64,000 bases of DNA from Hydrangea macrophylla (Eukaryota; Streptophyta; Magnoliopsida; Cornales; Hydrangeaceae): contig CM066983.1 of the NCBI GenBank assembly GCA_033977485.1, positions 106,329,080 through 106,393,079 of the forward strand. Direction: 5' to 3'. The notes beneath the pieces are model-generated. The model worked only from the letters and a program-made list of their open reading frames with translations, searched no databases and was not told where the DNA came from. A program made the position numbers and the translations under genes. Within the stretch, counting starts at the first letter, position 1. Each line of letters begins with the position of its first letter. Shown in pieces: positions 45,601 through 56,103 of the stretch.

Positions 45601-47352
45601 ATGGCTCATCTCTCTCTCTCTCTATATATATATATGTGTGTGTGTGTGTGTGCGTGTGCGAGTTTATTGTTCAGTGCCATTCTTTGTTCCTCGTCGTTGA
45701 AATATACTAGTCATGTTTGGGTGGTTACACAGTCAAGCTTGGTCCATTAGTAGACCAAGCTTATAGCGCTGTTAAGGTCATGCTGCCTTCTTGTTTGAGT
45801 TGTCTGTGCTATTTCAACTGAACTCCCATTTTTCCGCATACTGCTTATAACGCTGCATTGTCTATTGGAACAAAACACTGATTATAATTTTATCGGTGAT
45901 TTGTCCATTAGAGTCCTTGGAGGATGAAATTTCAAACTACCCACAAGGCCTTGTTTTGGTCCCACGTGTAGCAGATGATAATAGTGTTGTTGTGGGCCCC
46001 CATATCAGAGGTAGCCGATTGAGAGCATCATCTGCTGCTGGTGATGAGGAAGTGGATCTACTTCTTCCTGGTACTGCAAGGTATCATCCAGTAAATTATA
46101 CCATAATAGTTCTTGTGATTGCATGAAAGCTTCAATATTACAAATCCCATGTACAAACCTTGCAATAGCATCTTTTCACCAGCTAGTCACCTTAGCAGAT
46201 GTAGGGTATCAAAACTAATTCCTACCGGTGTTGGTGGATTAAGGTTTGGTTTGGCTTGCGGATTTGGAGAAGGAAATAAAAATACAAGAAAAACGATAAG
46301 GAAAACTATTTCCGCAACGTTTTCTTCGGGCTTAAATTACATAAAAAACTAGGAATCTTAAAATATTATAGGAACTTGATGAAGGGAAGTGACTTAGAAA
46401 CTTCAAAATTTTTAATGATTTTCTTCTTAGTTACTTTAATGTTTACCGTTGTATCCAAACAAAGAAAAGTATTTTCCTCATTGTTTCCTTTTCCTTTCCC
46501 TCGCTAAATCCATGAACCAAACAAAGCCTAACAGTATCTTGTAGGAAAGAAACCATTATTCTCCAGTGTTTACTTGGAGGTGTTAGCATATACAACCAGG
46601 TGAAGGCACCAACTCCACGGGAAAAAAAAAAAAAAAAAAAAGAAGGAAAGAAAGAATTTAAAAAAAAAAAAGAAAATAACCGAGGAAAAACTTGGCAGGT
46701 CTGTTAACCAGAAACAATATTTCAGATGTTCTAGTTCACCAAAAATTGCGAAGTATACACATTTGGACTCTGTTTGGGATTGCTTTTGCAGTTAAAAAGA
46801 TGTGACAGTTTGGATTAGCTTTTTCACAACTTTTAAAAAATCTGAATCCTTTCTAAAGCTAAAAAGCGGATTTTTTTTATAAATATTTTTTATATTTTTT
46901 AAATATTATAAAAAAGCTCCAATTTCTAGCTTTTCAGAAAATCTATATATATATATATATATAAATTTTTTTTTTTCTTTCAAAAAGTGATTATTCTGAA
47001 AGCTAACCCAAACCGGCTGTTAATGTTGCGTAGAAATTTTGAATGTTGTTTTCTCCCCTGTATCTGGTTAAGCAGATTCCAGATCCAGCTAGGAGTTAAT
47101 ATGCCAGCAAGAGCAGAACTCCTTCCAGGGAAAGAGGAAAGACAGATGTTTCATGAGGTGTACGACGTTGTACTCTACCTGGGTATCATAGACATATTGC
47201 AGGATTACAACGTATCTAAGAAGATCGAGCATGCATACAAATCTGTTCAGTTTGATTCGATGTCCATCTCTGCCGTGGACCCTACGTTCTACTCCGAACG
47301 CTTTTTGGATTTTATTCAGAAGGTGTTCCCTGCAAATGCTGTTACAACTTAA
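30614..47352 (+). CDS. PIP5K: Phosphatidylinositol-4-phosphate 5-kinase with MORN repeats (PIP5K9-like)
   Basis: Makes PI(4,5)P2 from PI4P at membranes. Coding exons: 30614-31809, 38723-38890, 38991-39156, 42538-42648, 42962-43149, 45296-45453, 45912-46080 and 47076-47352. Together they encode 810 aa, and every junction keeps frame. Residues about 63-246 hold eight MORN repeats (for example [14 protein letters not shown]), typical of plant B-type PIP5Ks. A basic linker ([17 protein letters not shown]) follows, then the lipid kinase domain from about residue 380: [18 protein letters not shown] (ATP-site Lys), [20 protein letters not shown] (catalytic Asp) and [11 protein letters not shown] with KKIEH. 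The length fits the family (about 750-820). The start is the first ATG in frame and gives a plausible N-terminus. Seven of the introns are GT-AG or GC-AG; the one after exon 6 uses a GC donor. Introns 1, 3 and 5 carry transposons. The closest group, PIP5K9, is a judgement from memory of the N-terminus. Confidence 0.93.
32010..32440. repeat. 218-bp tandem duplication in PIP5K intron 1
   Basis: A unit beginning ATGGTTTCTTCAAACAAAAT occurs at 32010 and again at 32228 with few differences, running through GATTAAAAAATTTTC and GGAATCAGTCCATGGGATT in each copy. A recent local duplication. Confidence 0.88.
33413..33424 (+). promoter_or_regulatory. Copia primer binding site
   Basis: TGGTATTAGAGC, one change from the initiator tRNA-Met PBS common in plant Copia elements, directly after the 5' LTR remnant. 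Confidence 0.8.
33756..38236 (+). pseudogene. Copia gag-pol remnant
   Basis: Pieces in order: gag from an ATG at 33756 ([11 protein letters not shown] in a shifted frame); zinc-knuckle remnant [14 protein letters not shown] near 34530, missing its first Cys; a protease region near 34860 with an altered active-site triplet; pre-integrase [11 protein letters not shown] near 35281 with the Cys pair in CVVCELSK; integrase core 35510-36140 ([19 protein letters not shown]); RT 36496-37200 ([20 protein letters not shown], the active-site box reading YVADIII, one acidic residue lost); RNase H 37622-38236 ([25 protein letters not shown]). Breaks lie between most pieces, so no product is expected. Confidence 0.87.
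37205..37436. mobile_element. 232-bp MITE inside the Copia RT/RNase H region
   Basis: Ends CTATGTTACCTGGGCTC (left) and CTATGTTACCCAGACTC (right, reversed) are inverted repeats. Flanks GCTAGGAC (37197-37204) and GCTTGGAC (37437-37444) are an 8-bp target duplication with one mismatch. The Copia protein homology resumes cleanly on the far side (HGISLF in another frame). The 8-bp size suggests hAT. Confidence 0.82.
38272..38468 (+). repeat. Copia 3' LTR
   Basis: Starts TGTTGGAATATTTAGTATTA after a purine-rich tract (GCTTGAGAAGGAC). Its end shares GGTGAATGAATAAGATAAGT and TTTTTACCCTAAAA with the 5' remnant. The exact right border is uncertain by about 15 bp because of a short duplication (CTAAAA). 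Confidence 0.75.
39497..39942. repeat. ~223-bp tandem duplication in PIP5K intron 3
   Basis: ATAATGAGAAACATTCTTAA begins at 39497 and at 39720. Both copies continue through CTCAGAGCT, TAATTGATTCTTGA, GGCCAATCAAAAGACAATC and ACAAAG. The copies have diverged moderately. Confidence 0.82.
40109..40583 (-). repeat. 3' LTR of the TRIM-like element
   Basis: 475 bp, the counterpart of 41094-41680 without the MITE. It shows moderate divergence from that copy, suggesting an old insertion. Confidence 0.82.
41094..41680 (-). repeat. 5' LTR of the TRIM-like element (contains a MITE)
   Basis: 587 bp including the 143-bp MITE at 41157-41299. Shares CATGCCTACATCCACGCCCA, AAGGGCTTACCTAAATTCCT and AGCCAAATCAACAATTCC with the left copy. 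Confidence 0.82.
41157..41299. mobile_element. 143-bp MITE in the TRIM LTR, exact 8-bp duplication
   Basis: Inverted ends GGGTAATGCTGTGCACATAA and, reversed, GGAGTAATGATTCGTGCACA. Perfect 8-bp duplication AATAATTA at 41149-41156 and 41300-41307. The other LTR lacks it, which proves insertion. A family member is at 62546-62745. Confidence 0.9.
43339..44609. mobile_element. Mutator-like MITE in PIP5K intron 5, exact 9-bp duplication
   Basis: Termini GGGTAAAATACTCTGGCCTC and, reversed, GGGTAAAATACTCTAGCCTC run on through CCCTTGAGGTATGTCGAAA and ACGGACCTCCC, giving arms of at least 110 bp. TAATCTATA flanks both sides (43330-43338, 44610-44618), the 9-bp duplication of Mutator-like elements. The ~1-kb interior has no convincing gene. 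A CACCACCACTGCCACC-type stretch near 43575 could be a captured fragment, but I cannot name a source. Confidence 0.9.
44750..44905. repeat. Dispersed LTR-like fragment shared by two PIP5K introns
   Basis: Contains AAAGCTTAAGTTGTTAAAGA and ATGGGCCCAACAGTGT. A close match (AAGCTTAAGTTGTTAGAGAA, TGGGCCCAACAATGT) lies at 33242-33276 in intron 1. This phrase is typical of short retroelement-derived repeats in plant introns. No full element is visible. Confidence 0.45.
46238..46530. repeat. MITE-like inverted repeat in PIP5K intron 7
   Basis: The left end TTAAGGTTTGGTTTGGCTTG and the right end, reversed, GTTAGGCTTTGTTTGGTTCA are imperfect inverted repeats of a type common in hAT MITEs. No target duplication could be read. 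Confidence 0.45.
46765..47025. repeat. MITE-like inverted repeat just upstream of PIP5K exon 8
   Basis: CTCTGTTTGGGATTGCTTTT at the left and, reversed, CAGCCGGTTTGGGTTAGCTTT at the right, with AAAGCTAAAAAG and AGCTTTTCAG inside. It resembles 56839-57118 in the Rab gene. It ends about 50 bp before the exon 8 acceptor. Confidence 0.55.
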
Positions 47353-48053
47353 ACAAGACATCGGTTTTGAATCTTTACTTTACCCCTGGTGAGAGTTTCC
47401 ATCTTGTCAAGATTGCCTTCTCCTGGTTTAACAAGATGACTCCAGCATCTCATTAGCGGTCAAAATGGAATTCTTTCATCTGATGCTGTATGTACCATGA
47501 ATTACACAATTTTCTTTATTTGCTCTTCTGAACCCACCAAAGATGCTTAGGCTAACAATTTGTTTTGAGTTCAATTTTCACGTTTTGAATCAGTTTTGTT
47601 TTGACATCATTCTTAATGCATTTCAATTGTTCATGTCTTGGTTTTGTTGTCATTGAGATTGTTCTGTTTCTGATACGATGTCGACCCAATGAGAAACTGG
47701 TAACAATAATGCGAATTTGTTCTGACGCATTTAGACTAGGATGTGTGCTTTTGCTCTGTATCAGTCGTGCTTGAAATAATTGTTGTGGACTATATTCAAC
47801 CGCATTGTCAATTTGTCCATTTCCATGAAAAAGATTAGCTCTTTAGGTCCGTTTGGATGACGGTAATCAAGGATGGAGTAGGTATTTCATTGCGATTAAT
47901 AAGAATCTCAGGTTTTGTGTATTCCTTGCGATCTTATTATGGTTGTTTGGTTACTGCTGAATTGTATCATGTAAACTTAGTTAATTCTTGTTAATTTTTG
48001 GTTCAAATACATTTAATGTAGGAGTAAAATCACATATATGCATGATTTTATTT
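47353..48053 (+). other. PIP5K 3' UTR and downstream flank
   Basis: The first ~300 bases after the TAA are T-rich, as in a plant 3' UTR, and no other gene starts here. The transcript end cannot be placed without RNA data. Confidence 0.45.
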
Positions 48054-48180
48054 GGGAATTGCTATTCACTCTATGGATGAATCAATGCACTCCATGGAAT
48101 ACATCGACTGCATAGGCTTGTTAGTTGTTAGTAGTACCATGGAGTGCGTAAGTTCAATTTTAGAGTGAGTAGCAATTCCC
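48054..48180. mobile_element. 127-bp hAT-like MITE
   Basis: Termini GGGAATTGCTATTCACTCTA and, reversed, GGGAATTGCTACTCACTCTA. Flanks TTTTATTT (48046-48053) and TTTTCTTT (48181-48188) are an 8-bp duplication with one mismatch. CACTCCATGGA pairs with CCATGGAGTG inside, so it folds fully. Confidence 0.85.
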
Positions 48181-48974
48181 TTTTCTTTTCTCATCATACC
48201 CAAGTTGATGAAAACATAAATATCATTATAAATTATAATCATGAGAATTGAGATACCTGTATCATTGTCTACTTATAGCTAATTTGGTGGAGTATTAAAG
48301 TTGGCACCGGGATACTTCATTTTATTTGGAGGATATGTAAAAACACCATCCCATCTATGCAAAATCTACACAAGAGAAAGCTATCCATCTCTATGACCCC
48401 GTCCATTCTGTAAAAAAGAGCTTTCACCTTCGGCCTTGGAACCGATCTGTTTGGTCCGAGTTAGCTCTTCATCCCTCCCCAACTCCTGAAAACAATACTA
48501 AACTGGACCTTTGGATGGATTCACATATTGCTAAACTCGACAGTTGCAAGACTCTGGTGTACACTTGCTGGTTTCTCTGGAAAGGCAGAAATCCCTTTTT
48601 TTTTTTTTTTTTGAAATGGTAAGCCTAGGGGTGTCAACAAAACCGATGCATCGACCAAGCCAATCGCTTCATTCCGCTTCGGTCGGTTTTCAAACGGTGC
48701 AAAAATCGAGCCTAATCAAAATTGACTGGTTTGCTTAAAAAATAGATCAAACTGAATCGTTGACATCCTGAGTCCCATTTTGGGCTATTGCCAATGCTAG
48801 TCCGGCAGTCTCTAGTTATTTTGCTATGTTGGCGGCAAAAAGTGTTCATATCTCATCCCCTCAAGTATCAACTTCCCGAAAAAATGGTCAGCCCTTGAAG
48901 ATGAATAATAGCATTCAAATTTGATATTATTGGATAAGTAGAAAAAAAGCCCACGGGATCTATCTAATCATTGC
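48181..48974. other. Gene-free intergenic DNA
   Basis: Includes a T run at 48594-48612 and AGGGGTGTCAACAAAACCG-like sequence near 48628 that looks retroelement-derived. No gene is supportable. Confidence 0.4.
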
Positions 48975-49479
48975 GAGCATCCACAAACACCAGTGAACTT
49001 AGATAAACTTGAGAGTTTTGCTCAATTTTGTTCCACAATAGTGTAGAAAAACTAATGTGTACATTAGTGAAACTTAAGGAAACCTAGCTTTGTGGGACGC
49101 TTAAGTTCTACTAAGTTAAGCTAAACGACATAGTGCGTGCCGTCTACCACTTTATGAGAAATCTTCATGGTACAGTGTGTGCCGGCCACCATCTCACGTC
49201 ACAGTGTGTGCCTTCTACCTCTTTATGAGAAATCTTCATGGCATAGTGTGTGCCTACTACCATATCAGGTTACACATTCTGCCTTCTACCTCTTTATGAG
49301 AAAACTTCACGGTATAGTGTGAGCCGGCCACCATCATCACAGCACACAGTGTGCCGTCTACCATTCTTGTTGCTTTGTGAGTGTCGCCCCCCAATTTACA
49401 CCACTACAATACGCACCAAACATATACAATAACTTAGCTTAAGTTTAGCTAAGTTTTTGAAACACCACTACGGATGCTC
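48975..49479. mobile_element. Possible MITE with GAGCATCC termini and internal minisatellite
   Basis: GAGCATCCACAAACACCAGTG at the left and, reversed, GAGCATCCGTAGTGGTGTTT at the right, with TTAGATAAACTT / TTAGCTAAACTT just inside. This style is known from Harbinger- or hAT-type MITEs. The flanking duplication is not clear, so the call is tentative. Confidence 0.5.
49151..49362. repeat. ~70-bp minisatellite, three copies
   Basis: Units start CTTTATGAGAAATCTTCATG at 49151 and 49221 and CTTTATGAGAAAACTTCACG at 49291. Each holds AGTGTG.GCC and CTACC phrases. Confidence 0.82.
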
Positions 49480-49596
49480 TTAACCAAAGTCCTTCATATA
49501 CGGTTTAAATATTGCTACATAGGGTGTAAAGTAGGACAAGGTGGGGTTAATACACCAGATTATTGAGATTTACGTTACAATTTATTATAAATAAAA

Positions 49597-50150
49597 GGGA
49601 GAATTAAAAATCAGTCAATAATTTGTTGACAATTGAAAAGTCAGTCATATGCTTTTTAAAAATTAAAAACACATCAAGTTATGTGTAAAATGTCAAAACC
49701 GCTCTCCCTCTTTGATCTTTTCTCTCTCTTCTCACCAGCCCACCACTGCCACTTGTCGCCGCACCAACACCACCTGTCACTACCACCTGCTGGTACCACT
49801 TGCCGCCGCCGCCTGCCGCCACCACCACCACCACTACCCTTAAAGGGCCACCACCACCACCAAAACCCAACCTCTCTCTCTTTGATCTCCTCTCTCTCCT
49901 CACATGGCCACCAACTCCACCACCACCTGCCGCCGCCGCCACCACCTGTCACTGCCACCACCACTACCCTTAAAGGGCCACCACCACCACCACTACCAAA
50001 CCTAACCCAAACCCCACCACCACCAACCCCCAACCTCTCTCTCTTTTTGATCTCCTCTCACTCCTCACATGGCCACCAACTCTACCACCACCTGCCGCCG
50101 TCACCACCACCACCACCACCAAACTCCAACCTTTTTCTTCCCTCTCTTTG

Positions 50151-50188
<38 letters not shown>

Positions 50189-50912
50189 GTAGGAAGAAAA
50201 AGTTATAGGCGGCCACCATTGACCGTCGCCATTGTAGTGAAAAAAAAAGTTGCAGGTTTTGAAGCAACTGGCCAAACATAAGGAGTAACTCACCAAACAT
50301 TTGGGAGCTACTATCCAAACGTAAGGAGCAACTCACCAAATGGTATTGGGAGCAACTTTCCAAACTTAAGGAGCAATTCTCCAAGCGTAAGGAGCAATTG
50401 TCCAAACGGTTTGGGGAGTTGCTCCTTACGTCTGGAGAGTTGCTCCTTAAGTTTGGAAATTTGCTCCCAATACCGTTTGGTGAGTTGCTCCTTACATTTG
50501 GATGGTTGCTCCCAAACGTTTGGTGAGTTGCTCTTTATGTTTGACCAGTTGCTCCAAAACCTGCAACTTATTTTTTTCCCTACAATGGCGGCGGTCAATG
50601 GTGGTGGTGGCCGCCTATGGCTTTTTCTTCCTACTAGAGAGAGAGAGAGAGAAAGAGAGAGAAGATCAAAGAGAGGGAAGAGAGAGGTTGGAGTTTGGTG
50701 GTGGTAGTGGTGGTGGTGGTGGTGGTGGCAGCGGCGGCAGGTGGTGGTGGAGTTGGTGGCCATGTGAGGAGTGAGAGGAAATCAAAGAGAGAAAGAGGTT
50801 GGGGTTTGGTGGTAGTGGTGGGGTTTGGGTTAGGTTTGGTAGTGGTAGTGGTAGTGGTGGTGGTGGTGGCCCTTTAAGGGTAGTGGTGGTGGTGGTGGTG
50901 GCAGTGACAGGT

Positions 50913-50946
<34 letters not shown>

Positions 50947-51173
50947 ACAAGTGGTGGAGGCAGGTGGTGGCGGCAAGTGGTGGTGGTCATGTGAGGAGAG
51001 AGAAGAGACCAAAGGGAGGGAGAGAGAGAGAGAGGGGTAGTTTAGACATTTTAGGAAAGTAGTTGATTGATTTTTAATTTCTACACTTTAAATAACTTTC
51101 CTTTTATTTTTCAAAAAATATATGGCTGACTTTTAAATTATCAATAAATAATTGACTAATTTTTAATTTTTCC
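49597..51173. mobile_element. 1.58-kb Mutator-like foldback element with exact 9-bp duplication
   Basis: TAAATAAAA flanks both ends (49588-49596, 51174-51182). Ends GGGAGAATTAAAAATCAGTC and, reversed, GGAAAAATTAAAAATTAGTC continue as near-complementary arms to a centre near 50409 (ATTGTCCAAACGGTTTGGGG). The arms include (CCA)n/(TGG)n tracts, CT/GA runs and repeated GTTGCTCC-CGTTTGG units. Almost the entire element is one giant hairpin. Pro/His-rich or Gly/Val-rich frames on both strands are repeat translations. It is non-autonomous; the 9-bp duplication and long inverted repeats indicate the Mutator superfamily. Confidence 0.88.
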
Positions 51174-51182
51174 TAAATAAAA

Positions 51183-51696
51183 CTCTTGTAAACTAGTACT
51201 AGTTGTCAACAAGTCGTCTTAAGGTACAGTCTTACTCTAATAACCATCTTATTAATAAATTCTAATAATTGGACTCATTTAGATTTGTGTCCAAACTTGT
51301 ACATAGTCAGGTGGAATCTGTGCAAAATTGGTCCTCTTCATCCAATTCAAAAATTTAATAATGTGGCATGGGATTCGGATTCAAAGCCAAATATCGGTTC
51401 ATATAATCGGATTTTAATTCGAATGGTACCCAAGTGCAACTGATTTTGACCTCTTTGTGGGACTCTTGTGGGGCCTATTGAAATGAAGAGCTAGGATTGT
51501 TGGGTGTGGAATTCCTTATGGAATTCAATGTGGGTATAACATTTTGTTCACATGAGGCCTCCTGGAATCAAGAGCTAGGATAGTTGAGTATGAAATTCAT
51601 TGTGAGTGTAGCATTTGTGTTCTAACTTATTCGAATCAAAGAGCAATGAATTGTAGAATCTCTTCTCACTTGCCCGAGAAGCTTACACAATTCCAA
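51183..51696. other. Gene-free spacer
   Basis: No gene, RNA gene or element termini recognised. Confidence 0.45.
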
Positions 51697-51926
51697 TAGG
51701 AGTAAAGCTATGCGTTCCAAATTTCTATTCCAAAAGCACTTCTCAAATGATGTGGTAGTGAGACTAGGCCTAATATAGTGGAACCACTTGAATTTTGATT
51801 GAAAGTTATTTATCCGATTCTACTGCCACATCATTTAAGAAACACTGTTGGAATATAAATTTGCCACATCATTTAAGAAACACTGTTGGGATATAAATTT
51901 AGGAAACCATAGAATTACTCTTCCAC
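51697..51926. mobile_element. MITE-like element with internal 39-bp duplication
   Basis: GGAGTAAAGCTATGCGTTCC at the left and, reversed, GGAAGAGTAATTCTATGGTTTCC at the right form imperfect inverted ends. Inside, TTTAAGAAACACTGTTGG and its neighbours (unit ending ATATAAATTTGCCACATCA) are directly repeated twice (about 51836-51900). Confidence 0.55.
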
Positions 51927-52211
51927 TAGAAAGCTCCTTCATAAGTCATAACCCGACAACCAGACATCTTGGGTTCAAATCCAAAAGCACAACCATAAAA
52001 AAGCCCACTCTGATGGTGATTGGCGACCCGTCAACAAAGCCCAACTCTCCATTTTGTCCGGTTCTAAAAACGACCCCACAACCCCACGCTCACGCTCACG
52101 CTCACGCGCGTGGGTATAACTAAACAACACCGAACGCGACTGTCACCGTCTCAGACTCTCAGGTGGATTGGGACCCGAATCGTGCGTTCCGCGAAAACGG
52201 AATCCGTATCT

Positions 52212-52221
52212 GAATTTTTTT

Positions 52222-52254
<33 letters not shown>

Positions 52255-52410
52255 ATACGTTTGTTGTCCGCTGTTCTCAGGTAGCCGTTTTTTTTTTTTT
52301 CGCTCTCTCTTTCTGTAAAATCAATCACACAGTTTCTCTCTCTACATGACATTCGCTTTTTCTCTTTTTGCCTTTTGTTTTCTCTCTCATTAAATACACA
52401 TTGTTGCTGT

Positions 52411-52442
<32 letters not shown>

Positions 52443-52446
52443 ATTG
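52212..52446 (+). promoter_or_regulatory. RABC2 leader with two GA microsatellites
   Basis: GA runs lie at about 52224-52251 and 52412-52440, the second ending seven bases before the ATG. Pyrimidine-rich stretches between them look like plant leader DNA. GA repeats in plant leaders can bind GAGA-binding (BBR/BPC) proteins; that role is inference here. Confidence 0.45.
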
Positions 52447-55400
52447 ATGATGGGCTCGTCCTCAGGCCAGAGCAACAGTTATGATCTATCGTTTAAGATC
52501 TTGTTGATCGGCGACTCTGGCGTCGGTAAAAGTAGTCTTCTCGTCAGTTTCATATCCAACTCTGTCGAAGATCTAGCACCTACTATCGGTACTTCTTCAT
52601 TTCTTCGCAGTGTATATATAGCTGTAGTAGCATATCTGACATGCATATACATATTATATGTATACACATTTATAAATACTGTATCTATAAATATGTATTT
52701 ACACTTGCATTTTCAAGTATGTCTCTCTGTGTATCGAAGTATGTGGCTTCTTTTTCGTCTGTTTTTACTTTTTACTGAATTTTAGGTACATAAATTTGTG
52801 TGTTTGTTATGTTGATCTCTTCTGGACTTTTTAGATTTGAATTTGTGGATAAATAGCAGTTGTTAATAATTATGATTTGAATGTTGACTTGTTTGGTTGA
52901 AAGAGTTTCTTCTTTTGGAAGATGGGATAGACTTGAGTGTGATCTTTACCATCTTAGATCTCATTATACTCGAATAGTGGGGTATATATATATATATATA
53001 TATATATCTCAATGTACAGTATTTAACTAGGTTTAAATTACTTAATTTGTTTCTTTGGTGGTGTTCTCTTACTGAATTTGAACTAGTAACTACTTCAAAA
53101 AAAAAAAAAAAAAAGTAGTAGAAGAAGAACTAGTAACTATTGGAAGGCCTTGCCACGAATTTATATATTTATTCCTTTCAGTGATTTGAGCTCTGAGCTT
53201 ATAGAGAAATTAGATGGAATCTTCCCATTTTGGAGAGGTGAATTTATTTGGATGCCAATGCCTAACAAACGAAAAAGTGCAAGTTATGGTTTGGGTGGGA
53301 TTTCTTTTGTGGCTCCCTTAATGACTATTTCCTGCAAATATGTAATGGGCAATTACGTTCTTGCACACTTGGACCAATTACGTTATGGAATAGTACCATG
53401 AGTACATAAAGACCTATTCCCAAGTCTTTTCCTACTTCAAAACAGTCAACCACCACTTCGAACAGTTCTGTTCCACCTCCCAATACAAATAACTAAAGGT
53501 CCCTCTAGTCCGAAACATGAGTTGAGATGTCTAGAAATTGGATAGGTACTTAGTAGCCCGAGCTTGTCCCCCTCGCTAGACTATCGGTTGCTTGAAATGT
53601 TTAAGCTTCAATCGGAAGACTTTCGGTTGCTTGAAAAACACATCCTTGGTAGCCCAAGTCCAAATATATATATATATATATATCAATTTCTAATAACCTT
53701 CTTAATTTGCAAGACAATTTCTCACATGCGATCATGTCTTGCAATGGGACTTGCAAACATATAATCAAATCTAGCAGAGTAACAAGATGAAACCTTTCCA
53801 AACAGACCAAACAGGATGAACAGACTTGAGCTAAAGGCTGCCTACAATCAAGGGTTTGAAACCATGTTAGGCTTTCAGTTGACCCAAAACTGTAAGTTGT
53901 TAGAGTATGGTCTCAACTATGTATCATTATGTCGGTGGTACACTGTTATATTGATGGTACAATAGGCTTTCAGTTGACCCAAAACTGTAAGTTGTTAGAG
54001 TATGATCTCAACTATGTATCATTATGTCGGTGGTACACTGTTATATTGATGGTTCAATTGGCATCTCCAAAATTAACCGATGAGAAATATCTTGGTATTA
54101 TACTTATCGGTAATTTTGCCAATTCTTTTCGAACTGCATACTTTTCATAGCTCACGTCCTTGTTCTCTTTGACTTATCAAACAACACACTGGTCATGAAG
54201 ACCTTTGGTTGCCAAGTGCCGTGGCAATGGGATTGATACTTACGCAATTTCCTCTTTGGTTAATTCAAATGAATGTCTTAATGGAAATTTCATATCTAAA
54301 TGCATGAATCATGATATCCTGTATACTGGAATTAGCAACACCAGCATGGATGACCATACAATGGGTTGAGATTTCTGACCAAGATTGAGCTTTTCAACAT
54401 ATTCAGGCGTGGATTTCAAAATCAAGCTGCTCACGGTTGGGGGGAAGAGATTGAAGCTCACAATTTGGGACACTGGTATGATTTGCAATATCATAATGTT
54501 AAATTCATTCTTCGTTAAAAGACTTAATGGGTTAGATATACATTCAGTTGTATTCTTTGTAATCATGTTTGATATTATCGTGCTCATTTTATTACTAGTG
54601 TCATGCATAGTTGGTTATCGTTGGTGCAATTGAGTTAAAATGATTACTTTTGTGGGATATTATTGTCATGCCAATTTTATTACTAGTGTCATTCGTATCC
54701 ATAGTCACTAGTCAAAGTTTTTGAGATGTTACCTTTAGGAATAAGAGTGATCAAGGACACAAATCAATTTTAGATTGAAGGAATGGAGTATGTTGTTACT
54801 TCCATTGATTAATAATGGAGCATAGGTATCTCCTCCATTGAACTAGTTGGTTCGTATATCATCGTACTTTCTCATTTATGTTCGATCTATATATATATAT
54901 ATGTATATGTATATAGCGTGGATGGTCATGTAGCATTCTATGTTATATATAGTCACATTCAGCAACAAATTCTGAAATGTAAACATTTTTTTTATGCGTT
55001 TTGCTTTCACTTTTTTGTTATCCAACAAAACAATTTCCTTATGCCAGTATTGTGAAATTTTATTTGATTAGTTTAAAAATCATAATGTCTTTGCAGCTGG
55101 ACAGGAGAGGTTCAGGACATTGACAAGTTCTTACTATAGAGGTGCTCAGGGGATTATTCTTGGTAAGCCATCAAGAGCATGAAATGATTTTATTCACGCA
55201 AGAGGGTGTATGCAAAATTTTATTTCCTTGATGTATAGTGAAAATGTGATAATGGTTGCAAGTAACATGTATCCATTAGCCGATTGGCCGACTTTGATTA
55301 TCATTTTTCAAAGAATTACAATAAAGCCTTCTTATTTTGACCACATCCACTAGGGTAATTATAATTTGCTTAATGATAATACGTGGCTCGCATTCTTTTC

Positions 55401-56023
55401 CTGCTGTGGTACTGGTGCACCCAGTCACCAGGAAATGACACTTCACTAATTTTTTAGAATTCAGGGGGTGAGTGCTGGGAAGGAGTCGTGCTCTCCTCTC
55501 TCTTGCTATACCTTTTGGTGGTGCGTCTGGAATGAAAGGAGAATGCATTCTTCTGATGGGCGGAAGATATGATTTTGAACCGGAAGTAGGGAGATCTTCA
55601 CTTATTTATGGTTCTTTTATAGAGTTTTTGGGTGATATTAGAAGGTATTTTGTGATTAATTGTTTACATGTACTCGAGTTTTAAATGGGGGTTTGCCCCT
55701 CTGGTGCTGTTCAATGGATTTTTTTTTTTTTTTTTTTAACAAAAAAAAAAAAAAAAAAAAAACTAAAATTCTTAATTGGCACGAAGTGGAAGCCTTCAGT
55801 CTTGGACCCACGTACTCATGCTTGACAGCTCAACCTTTTATCCCTGTACCATATAGCAGCTGCTAGAGAAATGATTGACCCAGAAAAATGCAATAGTTAG
55901 TATGCTGCATGAGTTGGTGCTTCCAACCCCTCCCTGTACCATGTAGCAGCTGCTAGAGAAATGATTGACCCAGAAAAATGCAATAGTTAGTATGCTGCAT
56001 GAGTTGGTGCTTCCAACCCCTCC

Positions 56024-56103
<80 letters not shown>

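Noticed and set aside
49674..51062. Long Pro/His-rich and Gly/Val-rich reading frames on both strands
   Set aside because: They translate (CCA)n/(TGG)n tracts of the foldback element, occur in several frames of the same DNA and have no domain or splice context.
52444..52446. TTG upstream of the RABC2 ATG as an alternative start
   Set aside because: Two ATGs follow at once and relatives begin MGSSSG; a non-ATG start is unnecessary.
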